64,000 nucleotides of DNA from Microseira wollei NIES-4236 (GCF_020521235.1 NZ_BLAY01000001.1:151132-215131); one strand, 5' to 3'. Shown: positions 8,701-17,633, counted from the first letter of the stretch. Numbers and translations are program-made. Notes: generated by a model from the letters alone, not told the origin.

Positions 8701-8975
8701 CCCGGTAATTTTTGTCTATTTTCTAAGCTAACTGCCCCTAATAATTGCTGAATTATATCCAGTTCAATTCCATCCCACTCCCAGCGCTTTTTAAATATTT
8801 CCCAGTTGCCTTTGGCAATTTTTTCACACCAATCCTCTATTCTTTTTTGGCCTATTTTTTCACATTCTGCATTCATTTTTGGCAGATATTTTCCGTTTAA
8901 TCGCTCCCAAATTGAGCTAGATTTTTCCAGAATATATATTATATTTAATTCCATGTTTTTCGGGGTTTTTTTCAC
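5715..8975 (-). CDS. lanM: Class II lanthipeptide synthetase LanM
   Basis: A 1086-residue bifunctional enzyme that dehydrates Ser/Thr of a precursor peptide and then adds Cys to form lanthionine rings. The N-terminal ~650 residues are the DUF4135 dehydratase (KIVYKPKDLGIDCAYFSFL; FYENIIASGEYPLLVDMEAL). The C-terminal ~390 residues are a LanC cyclase with repeated G-x-x-G helices (GGVAGIGSLVYAF, NGSAGAILGLLALY, SHGAAGIAYALLRLY). Zinc ligands are Cys956 in AWCHGAPG and Cys1001-Cys1002 in DYLCCGNFG; the usual Cys-His-Gly is Cys-Cys-Gly, as in ProcM-type synthetases known for broad substrate range. Start: GTG at 8975 with AAGGGA upstream; an in-frame ATG follows at 8954. It heads the minus-strand cluster holding two NHLP precursors, its likely substrates. 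Confidence 0.93.
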   Translation of the reverse strand: MKKTPKNMELNIIYILEKSSSIWERLNGKYLPKMNAECEKIGQKRIEDWCEKIAKGNWEIFKKRWEWDGIELDIIQQLLGAVSLENRQKLPGWANILQEVLNSIPDIKKHVILGEGKQFQAYPFAEILYPFVLIAKKRLIAQVGSVYEILTPEAASGLELNLIKDLSWIASNALYLEFSIFRSRKISALQRLILEKSEEKSTKVYEEFVSSMFEGKLLSFLQEYAVLARLLSTTTNLWIEANAEFLQRLSSDWQTIQSKFFNSREIGRVVELKPALSDYHNGRRSVIILQFESGDKIVYKPKDLGIDCAYFSFLEWLNLQGITLPFKSLKVINQKDYGWVEYAENLPCENVDAARRFYQRAGMLLCLMYFLQGVDCFYENIIASGEYPLLVDMEALMHNNFKLEREYSQSYHIRPIDIIWWNSVFRVGLLPTWRLSADGKMAYDIGGLREAGKLVLPFKRPVWQDANSDAMKRDYQPMEIDVKASVPHINGTRLKATDYVGEVVAGFQQMYLFLMERKNELLAPHSPLQNLAGQKVRYILRNTKFYTSTLQTLLEPEYLRDGADRSIEMDVVSRMSLDKGNKAIHWPLVKFETAALEQMDIPLFSIRANSTAIDLPDGEVLQGFCENTSIENAINRLNSFNEQDLNAQIRLIESTLHLSAVSGKHSTYLVEKEKEDESAVLSPEELVACAKEIALELQELAIYSHDGSATWIAGQLQAEKYILQPLRLDLYGGVAGVVVFLAGLEKVTGGAGYAELIQGAIAPLREAIATTPIQTLSRNGYTIGGVAGIGSLVYAFTRISEFLQQPSWLEDAKLAASLISPQQIASDKNLDVVNGSAGAILGLLALYEKTNAAEILATAFCCGEHLLNTRTTNNLGWKAWHRIGADFVTGFSHGAAGIAYALLRLYDSTGENKFLQAATEAIAYEQSVFDQLAGNWPDFRAAMPTNGKPGFMTAWCHGAPGIALARIGGLEVLDTDEIEKDIAAAIETTRQFSLGGKDYLCCGNFGRIEVLQVAAQTFSRPDLFDLANQQASLVVRRAKRRGSYHLFDKFLQGIFHPSFFQGTSGIGYQLLRLAHPNLLPSVLLLD

Positions 8976-9357
8976 TTTTTGGGATTCCCTTAGCTGTTTA
9001 ACTGTTTATCAGTCGCCCTTGACGCTCGTAGCCAATATGTTTGCCCACTTCCGACTGTGGGTGGTTCGGGTTAATCGTAGATTTATAGAGGGCTGAGCAT
9101 ATTTGATTTGTCTAATTTTCAAGAAGCCACCTCTGACAACTTCAATCGAAATCAGATTAACTCCTCTGTGGATATCTGTCAAGTCCCCACTAACTTGTGC
9201 AATAATCTTGTACTTAGGGATGATATCATGTCCGCGAGAGAGCGGTAGTGTATGAATAGCTAATTGCAAGAAAAGCTAATTGCTCGCAATTCAATTGCCA
9301 AAAGAGCTGCTCAGTAATTATTGACTGTTTCTTTTTTATTTAGCCAGCGATTAGCTA

Positions 9358-9558
9358 TTAGCAGTTACACAACCGTTGCCAAAGGACATGAGCTGAGAAA
9401 AATTTGAAGATATCGGCGACGAATCCACTGTTTTTTTGATTGTTTTTATTCAGGATACAACAATTTGCTCCCCAGCAATAGGGTGGCATGAAAGCTTCTC
9501 CAGGCACAAGGCTACTATGATTGAATAGATCGGTCTTGAATACCTCAATTGGTGTCAT
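9358..9558 (-). other. Orphan core-like peptide ORF upstream of lanM
   Basis: A 66-codon frame contains YCWGANCCILN, closely resembling the precursor core motif CTWGANC, and the DNA is also alike (TGGGGAGC-AATTGT). It has no NHLP leader, no clear ribosome-binding site, and a stop codon lies ten codons upstream of its ATG. It may be the remnant core of a third precursor. The remaining sequence between lanM and 10191 contains a 24-bp palindrome (9984) but no gene that I can support. Confidence 0.35.
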
Positions 9559-9983
9559 CGACTGAGGTGGAGCGATCGTTTTTTGTATCTAAATACCCGG
9601 GGTTCCTCGAAATACTGATCGAGTTGGTTGCCCGCAGTTATAATTGTTCTATAAATGCTCACCTAGGGGCAAGGGCTGTTTCGCATCAGAGATGGATTCT
9701 CTATCAGACTTTGGGCACAAGAGAGCGCGTTTTTGGTGAGATGAAATCCTTAACAACGATGCCATCAAGGTGTCCACTGCGGATACTGCTGATGACATCG
9801 CCCCATTCATCCAGGGGGTGGGGGTTCAGTTATAAGAGTTTACGCCTTTTTATCCTAAAAACTGGCAAAGATAGCTGGAAAAGGAGGTTTAAACTGGCAC
9901 TATACTCAGCGATGCTTCCCTCAAAGTAAATTTTAGTGGATGGCGAGCGGCAGATATAGCTGGTTGCCTGGTTCCTCCCTAGC

Positions 9984-10007
9984 AAAATGTTCTTATAAGA
10001 ACATTTT
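9984..10007. repeat. 24-bp perfect palindrome
   Basis: AAAATGTTCTTA is followed directly by its reverse complement TAAGAACATTTT, then ACTTT. It could act as a terminator or a regulator site; neighbouring genes give no decision. Confidence 0.5.
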
Positions 10008-10191
10008 TACTTTCCCACCTGGGTTATCTTCCCCAGCTTCCCGATCTTCCTCACCTCGTACAGCAAGGGTAAAAACGCAAGATCCTACTCGATCTGTCTC
10101 TGATTGATTTTGAGGTAACTGCATAAGTCCTCTCCACCCAGATATATATGTAAGTAGAAGGGTGATACCGAAGTATTTCCAGAGGAAGATT

Positions 10192-10815
10192 ATGCTCTAC
10201 CTAGCGACCGTTCAAAAGCAAACCAGATTCTTCAGCACTGTGAAGGCGGAACTCAAACTGCTAGCTTGTAAGCGAGGGGATAACAGCTGGAGTCCCGTCG
10301 CCGGGGATGAAGTCATTCCAGCACCAGAGGCGAGTAACTTCAACGGGGGGGTATTGGTGCTAGTTGACGTGACGGCGAGTAAAAAAGCACAGAATATTCG
10401 GGAAGCAGCGCCTTCATTAGTCAAAATTTTACAAAATTTCTCTTATCTGCAAGAAAAATGGGAAGCTAAGGAAAAAGAAAGAGATTTTTGGAAAGAAGCT
10501 CTTACCCATCAATCTGCGGAACTCAATCGCCGCGAGATGGAACTGAGAGTACAACAAGAACAATTAACCAAGCAACGCCAAGAACTTGATAAAGCTCGTC
10601 TTGAACTCCAAAAACTGCAGATAGAACTTGAACAACAAAAAAAGGCGAGATCTAACCCGAATTATATGTCAGATGCCAAGAAACTTAACCTCCACGCATC
10701 ACCACAGGTGGAGAAGAAGGTTGTCAATTCTGACCCAACAAATAGTGGTGATATGTCCACTCTAGTGCTAGACAAGTCTGTTGGCATTGGCATCAGGAGA
10801 ACCCCCGTTCGTTAA
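10192..10815 (+). pseudogene. hmpF: HmpF-like pilus-motility protein, N-terminal part only
   Basis: The 207-residue frame begins MLYLATVQKQTRFFSTVKAE and matches the start of HmpF, the cyanobacterial coiled-coil protein needed for type IV pilus-driven gliding in hormogonia and other motile filaments. LKLLACKRGDNSWSPV, VLVLVDVTASKKAQ and LVKILQNFSYLQEKWE fit the globular N-terminal domain; a coiled coil follows from about residue 85 (SAELNRREMELRVQQEQL). The family is usually about 550-600 residues, so most of the coiled coil is missing; the last ~40 residues are low-complexity and unlike the family. The ATG at 10192 has an AGAGGA box. Either a truncated remnant or a short paralogue. Confidence 0.65.
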
Positions 10816-10852
10816 AATTGGCACAGTACAGTTGCGAAAAGCACCCACTCCC

Positions 10853-11431
10853 ATGACTGCTGTTACCCTTAACCTCAAACCGATCATCGAACTGACTGAC
10901 GACCAATTTTATCAACTTTGCCGCTCCAATCCGGATGTAAAATTTGAACGGAATGCTAGAGGAGAAGTTATCGTAATGTCACCTACCGGGGGAGAAACTG
11001 GATACTGGAATTTTGAGATAGCCACTGATTTCGGCATTTGGAACCGACAAACTCGACTGGGAATTTGCTTTGATTCTTCCACTTGTTTCAAACTCCCCAA
11101 TGGCAGCAATCGCTCCCCCGATGTTGCTTGGATAACAATAGAAAGATGGAATAACCTCACCACCGAAGAAAAAGCGAAATTTCCCCCCATAGCCCCCGAT
11201 TTTGTTTTAGAGTTAATCTCTCCTAATGATAGTTTGAGAGACAGGCAAGCCAAAATGCAGGAATATATGGAAAACAAGGTGAGACTCGGTTGGTTAATTA
11301 ACCCCAAAACCCGCCGCGTGGAAATTTATCGCCCAGGACAAACCCCAGAAGTTTTAGAATCTCCGACTGCATTATCGGGGGAAGATGTCTTACCGGGTTT
11401 GGTTTTGAATTTGCAATTTATTTGGGAATAA
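10853..11431 (+). CDS. Uma2 family (DUF820) PD-(D/E)XK nuclease-like protein
   Basis: A 192-residue protein of the Uma2 family, very abundant in cyanobacteria. It has the usual order: LTDDQFYQLCRSNPDVKFE, GEVIVMSPTGGETG, then RSPDVAWI, APDFVLELISPND and KMQEYMENKVRLGWLI. The D in SPDVAWI, the E in VLELIS and the K of the KMQEYMEN helix form the nuclease-like core. The ATG at 10853 is chosen because family members begin with this segment; a 24-residue extension to 10781 would overlap the hmpF fragment. The biological role of the family is not known. Confidence 0.85.
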   Translation: MTAVTLNLKPIIELTDDQFYQLCRSNPDVKFERNARGEVIVMSPTGGETGYWNFEIATDFGIWNRQTRLGICFDSSTCFKLPNGSNRSPDVAWITIERWNNLTTEEKAKFPPIAPDFVLELISPNDSLRDRQAKMQEYMENKVRLGWLINPKTRRVEIYRPGQTPEVLESPTALSGEDVLPGLVLNLQFIWE

Positions 11432-11579
11432 TTTGAGAGAAAATAACAAGCGAACGCACCAGTTCGTATTAGGGGCTGGTAATACCTGCCCAGTCTGCGG
11501 AACTAAGAGATATGTCGTTAAACCCGTCGCTACAGGAATCATATCGTTTCCTTAGGCATCGGAATTACGACCTGTAGGG

Positions 11580-11607
11580 GCAATTAGCAATTAGCAATTA
11601 GCAATTA
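11580..11607. repeat. Heptameric tandem repeat (CAATTAG)n
   Basis: About four copies of CAATTAG. Such short tandemly repeated sequences are typical of cyanobacterial intergenic DNA. Part of the 520-bp gene-free interval 11432-11952, which also holds two inverted-repeat elements. Confidence 0.7.
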
Positions 11608-11694
11608 CCCAGAAAGGCCGATCATTCCGATGCAACCGGATTTGATATCACGAAATATCTCGTTATATCGATTCCGGTTGTATCTGAATCATTG

Positions 11695-11758
11695 GTAGGG
11701 ACACGGCATTGCAAAAACTTTGCGCTGGCGATAAAACTTTCTTTAGCCTTAGTCCCTA
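11695..11758. repeat. GTAGGGACACGGCA dispersed element
   Basis: Bounded by GTAGGGACACGGCATT and AGCCTTAGTCCCTAC. The reverse complement recurs twice in tandem at 25226-25391, and relatives bounded by GTAGGGGCACGGCA/TGCCGTGCCCCTAC are at 54441 and, less exactly, 51104. Confidence 0.6.
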
Positions 11759-11775
11759 CAATCAATTTTGATCGT

Positions 11776-11894
11776 TTACAGCGGATTGCTTTTCTTGTGA
11801 GGGAAAGCGTTATCGCGAAAGTTTGTGTAGCGGCACAATTAATTGTGCCGCTACACAAACTCAGGTGTACCTCATAGGGCTGCAATCCGCTATA
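11776..11894. mobile_element. Palindromic repeat element, family B, copy 2
   Basis: Outer ends TTACAGCGGATTGC and GCAATCCGCTATA; inner arms AGTTTGTGTAGCGGCA and TGCCGCTACACAAACT around the centre CAATTAATTG. Same family as 5162 and 41785. Confidence 0.7.
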
Positions 11895-11952
11895 GATGTA
11901 ACCGGAAACGATATTAAACCCGCCCCGACAAACCACCTACTCAAAATACCGC

Positions 11953-12399
11953 TTAAGATTGAGCGTAAGCTTTGAGCGCGTATTCTTTGAACCGTTCTAA
12001 ATCTGCCTGAAGTGTCGATTCAACCACCCGCCCTAAAAATAGATTATCCATCAACTTGCCAAGCCACCCAGGAATAGCATAAGCCACTGTTAACTTAACG
12101 ATGCTGCTACCTTTGCGATCGTAAAAACGAATCGCCCCCCGGTTAGGCAAACCATCTACAGATTCCCATTGAATAATTTGGTGGGGAACTATTTTTAGAA
12201 TCCGAGAAAGCCAGGTAAATTCAAGACCTCCAGTCCCAAGTTTCCAGCGAGATAAATCCGGATTATCTTCTAGGACTTTAACCGATTCAATCCACTTCAT
12301 CCAGCGGGGCATTTGTTCTAAATCTGACCAAAGATTCCACACTAAATCAATGGGAACCTCTACTTCTACCTGTACGCTGTGTTCTAGCCAATCTGCCAT
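11953..12399 (-). CDS. SRPBCC (START-like) family protein
   Basis: A 148-residue single-domain protein of the polyketide cyclase/dehydrase or START-like fold. It begins with the typical helix-grip pattern: ADWLEHSVQVEVEVPIDLVW, LWSDLEQMPRWMKWIESV, then GLEFTWLSRILKI and IRFYDRKGSSIVKLTVAY, ending in a long C-terminal helix (ADLERFKEYALKAYAQS). It lies 110 bases downstream of zeta-carotene desaturase on the same strand, an arrangement common in cyanobacteria, which suggests binding of a hydrophobic carotenoid-related ligand (inference). Confidence 0.8.
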   Translation of the reverse strand: MADWLEHSVQVEVEVPIDLVWNLWSDLEQMPRWMKWIESVKVLEDNPDLSRWKLGTGGLEFTWLSRILKIVPHQIIQWESVDGLPNRGAIRFYDRKGSSIVKLTVAYAIPGWLGKLMDNLFLGRVVESTLQADLERFKEYALKAYAQS

Positions 12400-12509
12400 T
12401 TTGATAATAGGTAATGGGTAATAATTAATTGCAGGTTTTAGATTTCAGATTGTAGATTTAATTGGATTTCAAATCGGCAATCTGAAATTTAAAATCTCCA
12501 ATTCATGCA

Positions 12510-13946
12510 CTATTTTTTCTGTTCTAGGATTGCCTTGGCGGCGCGTCGCCCGGAAATGGTCGCACCTTCCATGCTATCGATGTAATCTTGTTGCGTGTAA
12601 CTACCCGCTAGGAAGAAATTGGCAATGGGTGTTTTTTGATCGGGACGATATGGTTCCATGCCGGGGGCTTCGCGGTAGAGTGATTGAGCCAGCTTAACTA
12701 CACTGTACCAGGTCATGTTGAGTTCGCGAGCAGAGGGGAATAGGTCATGAACTTGCTTGAGGACGTGTTGAGCGATCGCTTCGTTACTCTCCTTAATAAA
12801 AGGATCTCCCGGTGTCAGCACTAACTGCAACAGGGAACCTTGCCCTTCCCGATAGTAATCCCCCGGACTGGTTAAAGCCAAGTCGGCAAAACAAGAAAAG
12901 TCAGCATCGGGAGTATAAAGTAGGTTATCAATACCCGCTGCTTGCTCTAATTGTTTCCTCTTTTGAGCATTGTGCAGTTCGGTTACCCAACCGTCAAACC
13001 GCAGTTGCACCGTCGCCACGGGAACCGTATCGAGTTTATAAATATTGTCAAATTGCTGCCATTGACGCCATTCTTGAGGCAACAGGCGCTGAATTCCTGG
13101 TACATCACAAGCGCAGAGATAGGCATCGGCGGTAATGGTTTCTTCCGTTTCCCCAGAGGCTACCACAATACCCGTCACTCGCGTTTGTTCCCCGTCTTTA
13201 GCATACAGGATTTCACGTACGCGACTGCGAGTATAAATTTTGGCTCCCCTTGCTTGTATGTAATTAACGATCGGTTTGTGTAAATACTCGTAGGGAGAGC
13301 CTTCCAGCATTCGCAACTTGGACGCCTCAGTGCGGGCGGCGAACATCTGGAAAATAGTTAACATACAGCGCGCGGAGATATTTTCGCAGTCGATAAAACC
13401 GAGTGCGTAGGCGATGGGGTTCCACATGCGCTTGATGCTGCCATCGCTGCCGCCGTGACTGCGGAACCAGTCGGCAAAGCTGATTTGATCGAGATTGCGG
13501 ATAGTCATCATGGCGCCGTCAAAGTCCAGCAAACCGCGAACGATGGGACTGGTGCCGAGAGCGATCGCATTTTGCACTTTATCTTGCAGCGATAGTTGGG
13601 ACGTAGTGAAAAACGCCTTCAACCCATTAAACGGCGCACCCGTAATAAAGCGAAAATCTAACGCACCCGTCCTACCGCCAGAATTGATGAAGGTGTGGAC
13701 ATGTTCTTTCAGGCGCAAGTTGCCACCAGCCCCCACTTTATGCATTAACTCTAGTAGCTGGTAGTAGTTGCCAAAAAAGACGTGCAAACCCATCTCGATG
13801 TGGTTACCCTCGACATCTACCCAACTACCGACTTTACCCCCCACAAAAGGACGGGACTCAAAGATTTCCACTTCCCATCCGGCATCGACTAAATCGACAG
13901 CTGCAGCCATTCCAGCCAGTCCCGCTCCCACGATTGCAACGCGCAT
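12510..13946 (-). CDS. crtQ: Zeta-carotene desaturase
   Basis: A 478-residue FAD enzyme that introduces two double bases pairs into zeta-carotene on the way to lycopene (plant-type desaturase). The N-terminal dinucleotide fold is [17 protein letters not shown] with the acidic end EIFES; the amine-oxidase-like C-terminal motif is [19 protein letters not shown]. The ATG at 13946 puts the FAD loop at the expected distance; a 20-residue upstream extension to 14006 is open but not like the family. The enzyme is membrane-peripheral on thylakoid and plasma membranes and uses plastoquinone as acceptor (family knowledge). Downstream follows the SRPBCC protein; upstream a conserved gene in the same direction. 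Confidence 0.95.
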   Translation of the reverse strand: MRVAIVGAGLAGMAAAVDLVDAGWEVEIFESRPFVGGKVGSWVDVEGNHIEMGLHVFFGNYYQLLELMHKVGAGGNLRLKEHVHTFINSGGRTGALDFRFITGAPFNGLKAFFTTSQLSLQDKVQNAIALGTSPIVRGLLDFDGAMMTIRNLDQISFADWFRSHGGSDGSIKRMWNPIAYALGFIDCENISARCMLTIFQMFAARTEASKLRMLEGSPYEYLHKPIVNYIQARGAKIYTRSRVREILYAKDGEQTRVTGIVVASGETEETITADAYLCACDVPGIQRLLPQEWRQWQQFDNIYKLDTVPVATVQLRFDGWVTELHNAQKRKQLEQAAGIDNLLYTPDADFSCFADLALTSPGDYYREGQGSLLQLVLTPGDPFIKESNEAIAQHVLKQVHDLFPSARELNMTWYSVVKLAQSLYREAPGMEPYRPDQKTPIANFFLAGSYTQQDYIDSMEGATISGRRAAKAILEQKK

Positions 13947-14051
13947 TCCCTGTTCCTGCTCAATTTCTTTACATATTTTAAACAAATAAGGGTTTTTCCA
14001 CGCCAAGAGACTTGGCGCGGCGTTGGGTAGTTCAATTTGCCAGATATTCTG

Positions 14052-15107
14052 CTATAACGTTGCACCCATGGACCGCGCTGTCCGGTGCATTTCATCGTCG
14101 ATACTTTCCGGGAACACTTCTGGGGAGAACATTTCCCGCAATGCTTGAAAATAAGGTACGAATAGTGACCGTTGTTCTGGTTTAACGCGGCTGCTAAATT
14201 CTTTCCCCATTAAATTGATCATTTGCCGCACTAGCTCCCAGTGTACTTTCAATGCTGGATAAAGCATCACGCACAAGGGGAACAACTCTTGTTGAATTGC
14301 GGCGATGTTATTTTCCAGAACGCATACCCACAAATATACCTGGAACATTTCCACATCGCGGATGCTGGAAGTTTTAACGACTGGATGATCAAGCGAACCG
14401 CTGTGGCTCAAGTACCGGGGATATAATTCGATAACTCGCTGACAAATATTGCTCGCAATCTCAGTACTGCACGGCAATAGGGTCTGGACAACTGACAAAG
14501 CTGGCGAGTCGTAATCTTGGCTAGCTGCTGCATCATAAGCTCTTTGCAGCGGCATATATAAATGGTCGTCAATTACTTTGAAATAGGCCAACAATTGGTT
14601 TTGTTCCCACTGACTAGACACTTCAGACAGCAACATTTGTCCCGTGTAGTGGAACTGCAAGGCAACAAACCCAATTATTCTGGGGTCAGCAGAAGTATAT
14701 TTATCGCGGATGTGTCCCAGGTATGCGCCGATAATTCTTGCCAGCTGCTGCGGGGCAATCATCTTGGCGTAGCTTTCTAAAGCTTTTTCATATATTTCAA
14801 ATGCATCTTCCGAAATTCGCCACGGATCGATCAATCTGGGATTGATTTGATGTCTCTGAATTTCTCTACCTATCAGGTACTCTGTTTTTTGCCAAGCTTG
14901 AAGGCTCGTATATCTCATCGAGTACATTAACTTTTCAGCAATCTCATACCTTTCTTTCCCGTAAGCACTTACCCAGGGTTTTTCTCCCGTCGCTGCTTCC
15001 TTGTTTTCTAAATTTTGGATATATTTTTTAGCCCAGAATTTTGCCAGGGATTGGCTCGGAGTTTGATTGATGCTTTCTTCACCCTGATTTGGATTTTGCT
15101 TCATCAT
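14052..15107 (-). CDS. Conserved cyanobacterial helical protein, unknown function
   Basis: A 351-residue protein, nearly all helical, without signal peptide or membrane segment. Recognisable stretches are FWAKKYIQNLENKEAATGEKP, AWQKTEYLIGREIQRH, QLARIIGAYLGHIRDKY, and a C-terminal FVPYFQALREMFSPEVF. I do not recognise a known fold. The ATG at 15107 has AAGGAG about 12 bases upstream and is preferred to the 15152 start. It lies upstream of crtQ on the same strand, separated by about 100 bases, so the two may be co-transcribed. Confidence 0.7.
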   Translation of the reverse strand: MMKQNPNQGEESINQTPSQSLAKFWAKKYIQNLENKEAATGEKPWVSAYGKERYEIAEKLMYSMRYTSLQAWQKTEYLIGREIQRHQINPRLIDPWRISEDAFEIYEKALESYAKMIAPQQLARIIGAYLGHIRDKYTSADPRIIGFVALQFHYTGQMLLSEVSSQWEQNQLLAYFKVIDDHLYMPLQRAYDAAASQDYDSPALSVVQTLLPCSTEIASNICQRVIELYPRYLSHSGSLDHPVVKTSSIRDVEMFQVYLWVCVLENNIAAIQQELFPLCVMLYPALKVHWELVRQMINLMGKEFSSRVKPEQRSLFVPYFQALREMFSPEVFPESIDDEMHRTARSMGATL

Positions 15108-15598
15108 TTTATAGTTTACTCCTTTTGTCTTGTTAAGGTTTTGTCCCACCACCTATCTTAAACGTCTGTTGTCAACCGTGGTTTTGACCATGTGGATTTT
15201 GCTGACCCCTTTTGAATTTATTTTAAGTTTTTATAAATTTTGCGTATTTCTTACGTAAGAATAAAAAATTGAGACCTCAAGTAGGGAAATTCCTCTGTTA
15301 TTTCCCTATCCGTGATTGCATCATGCCAAGCTGATTTTTGAGGCGATCCAAATCACACCTAATTAATTTCCTGAAAAGGAAGGGGGAGGAATGGTGAGAG
15401 ATGAGAGAAGTTGGCAAAAAAGGGGTTTTTAAAGCAGATTTCGGCAAGGGTTATGGTTTAACTCTGCAAAGCTTGTTGCGAAGTCCGGATGTTGGTGGGG
15501 GATCGCCCGCCCGCGCGTTCGCGTAGCGTGCCGGAGGCATATTGCTAGACCATGACCCAGATTCTATTGATTTCCCTCGAAATTTATTCTGTGAAATA

Positions 15599-15652
15599 AA
15601 AAGCGGGGCAGGGGGTCAAACCCCCGAGGCAACTTCTGCCTCTCCCCGCTAA
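15599..15652 (-). terminator. Terminator of the DUF6930 gene
   Basis: Read on the minus strand, AGCGGGG...CCCCGCT closes a branched structure with two inner hairpins (GAGGCAGAAGTTGCCTC and GGGGGTTTGACCCCC) followed by TTTTT. It starts three bases after the stop of the gene at 15655. The interval 15108-15598 otherwise holds no gene. Confidence 0.85.
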
Positions 15653-15654
15653 AT

Positions 15655-17286
15655 TCACTCAAAATCAAGGTGAACGATGCGTTGCAGCGTACCCAATCCC
15701 AACTCCTTACCCGAAAGACTTCGCGCTTCAAACAAAGCCATCATATCTGGCAGTTGGGGATTTCCCCGGGAAGCGCCTGTCAGTCCTTTAGCAATCACTA
15801 AACCGCAGTAGCCCTTAGTTTTCTTGCACCGCTGATCCCAGCGCTTGCGCGCTTCGACGTGAATAGGTTCATCCTTGACAAACTCGCCAAACAAATGCAT
15901 CTCTCCATTATTAGTTTGAATAATGCCGATATCGTAGCGAGTCTCCTCAAACGGGTCTTCCCCCGGATTAAACAAAATCCCTTTGAGTCCGCCTGACGCC
16001 TGGATTTTTTCGATCAGCATCTTAGCTTTGGGGCGGGAAGTTTGGATCAAAATCACCGGAAGTCCATCTCCCGCCGCCTGCATTTTGATATCAGCTTGGT
16101 AATTCCCCGAAGTCGCCCGCAAATATTCCACCATTTCCCAAGGCACCATGCCAATACTGAGGAAAGAATTTTGCGGCACCAGGTCATCGCGCAGGGGTGG
16201 CATTGCTTTTCCCTCCGCGTCATCGCTGTCGGAGTCGAGTTGAACCATATCGTACAGCTCGTCTGCTACCTTTGGTAGCGTTGCCACCTTCACAGACAAA
16301 GGCGCAGTTGCTTCAGGCTGATCGGGAGAGGGAATGCGATAGCGACTGGTGATGCTGGGGAAATCTTCCCCTGCCAGTTTGCGGCGCGAGGCGCGGAAAA
16401 AGCGATTGAGAGCCTCCAGGGCTACTAAAACTACGACTGCTTCTTCTTCATAAAGCGAAGACCGCAGCCCTTCTAAAGGATGAATGTTACCAAAGCTTGG
16501 CTCGATCAGGGATATCGGTAATTCAGCTAAATCGATATCATCATCATCATCATCATCTCGATCCCCTGCTGGCTCGAAAGTTATAAACAGACAATCTTGC
16601 CCCAAAAAGGCTTCTTCTAGGCTTTCCATCGAGTCGTCCCGGTGTATAACTGCGGCGCGAAATCGCTTGAGCGAGTCGAGGGAACGATACAGCAAAATTC
16701 CGTACTCCATCCCCGACATTCCCATGACGCAGGCATAAAGCGTGCCGATATCCCATTGATTGAGTTCAATCGATAGGATTTGATGTTCTGCTAAGTATTC
16801 CCAAGGGGCAGATTGCCAAATTTTATACGCTTCTTCTACCAATTTTTCTGCGTACTGGGGAGGCAACTGGGGAGGGTGAGCATAAGCGCTTTCTTCAAAT
16901 TCGCGAAACAGTTCGTCAATTAAAGGCAGCGACGGTGCGTAGTCAATAGAAATTCCTAACTCTTGCAGGACGCCCCGCAGGTAGAACTGAATTTCGCGAT
17001 CGCGCACGACTATTTTTTGCGGTCGTCCGGGGGGCATCGGGCCGTGGGGATGTTCCATTGCCCGCAGCAAGGTACGTACAACCGCTTCCGGTCCGGTGTC
17101 TGGCGCTACCATATCCATCGCGCGGACAACACCTTGGGAACCATCTACCCATAAAATACAGTCGCCTTTGGCTTCGTCTTCCAACTCGACAGGAGCCGAT
17201 AGCGGACGGCGATCGCCCTCCCACACGCTGGGAATTTGCTGTAACTGTTGTAACCGACGACGGGTAGAGCGATTGAGAGCTGTCAT
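15655..17286 (-). CDS. DUF6930-like conserved cyanobacterial protein
   Basis: A 543-residue soluble protein: N-terminal basic segment STRRRLQQLQQIPSVWEGDRR, a WVDGSQGVVRAMDMV strand-turn region, a region rich in Asp (DRDDDDDDDIDLAE, around residue 245), and a C-terminal domain with GNPQLPDMMALFEARSLSGK. From recognition it belongs to a cyanobacterial family with a DUF6930 domain; no catalytic motif is evident. It is monocistronic: a strong terminator follows and the next gene upstream is more than 300 bases away. Function unknown. Confidence 0.75.
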   Translation of the reverse strand: MTALNRSTRRRLQQLQQIPSVWEGDRRPLSAPVELEDEAKGDCILWVDGSQGVVRAMDMVAPDTGPEAVVRTLLRAMEHPHGPMPPGRPQKIVVRDREIQFYLRGVLQELGISIDYAPSLPLIDELFREFEESAYAHPPQLPPQYAEKLVEEAYKIWQSAPWEYLAEHQILSIELNQWDIGTLYACVMGMSGMEYGILLYRSLDSLKRFRAAVIHRDDSMESLEEAFLGQDCLFITFEPAGDRDDDDDDDIDLAELPISLIEPSFGNIHPLEGLRSSLYEEEAVVVLVALEALNRFFRASRRKLAGEDFPSITSRYRIPSPDQPEATAPLSVKVATLPKVADELYDMVQLDSDSDDAEGKAMPPLRDDLVPQNSFLSIGMVPWEMVEYLRATSGNYQADIKMQAAGDGLPVILIQTSRPKAKMLIEKIQASGGLKGILFNPGEDPFEETRYDIGIIQTNNGEMHLFGEFVKDEPIHVEARKRWDQRCKKTKGYCGLVIAKGLTGASRGNPQLPDMMALFEARSLSGKELGLGTLQRIVHLDFE

Positions 17287-17409
17287 AGACTAAGGGAACA
17301 AAAGAAAAATTGGGCTTGCGGGTCGAACGAACAAACCTCTGATCAACACTAACCCTTAAAAGACCGCTTTGACTTGCAACCGGGCTACCAATCTAAGATG
17401 GGACATTCT

Positions 17410-17490
17410 GGCAAATGGGGAAGGGAAAAGGGGGAAAAGCGAAAGGGTTTGTTCATCCTTCCCCCTTTTCCCTTTTCCCTTTTCCCCAAA
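17410..17490. repeat. G/A-rich to C/T-rich inverted repeat
   Basis: GGGGAAGGGAAAAGGGGGAAAAG is followed about 25 bases later by CTTCCCCCTTTTCCCTTTTCCC. It lies in the gene-free stretch 17287-17633 and could form a long imperfect hairpin. Confidence 0.55.
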
Positions 17491-17633
17491 CAAGTGTATT
17501 TTCCCGCTTTAGGCTGGTAGCAGGCAACAGTCGCTTTTCTGGTTTAGGTCATAAAATGTTCTTCCCACGTTAGCTTAATCGGTCAGAAGCCCCACGTCCT
17601 ACCGCAGGAGGCGTGGGATGATCTCCCTTGCCA

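Noticed and set aside
9009..9269. 86-codon minus-strand frame just upstream of lanM
   Set aside because: No ribosome-binding site, no recognisable motif and a TTG start; cannot be supported as a gene, although its position is suggestive.
9549..9929. 126-codon plus-strand frame
   Set aside because: No motif, no start signal, opposite strand to the cluster; overlaps the core-like peptide.
11622..11936. 104-codon minus-strand frame
   Set aside because: Lies almost entirely within two inverted-repeat elements.
15599..15652. Possible tRNA (GC-rich, three-hairpin structure)
   Set aside because: No T-loop or anticodon arm of proper size; ends in a T-run just after a gene, so it is a terminator.
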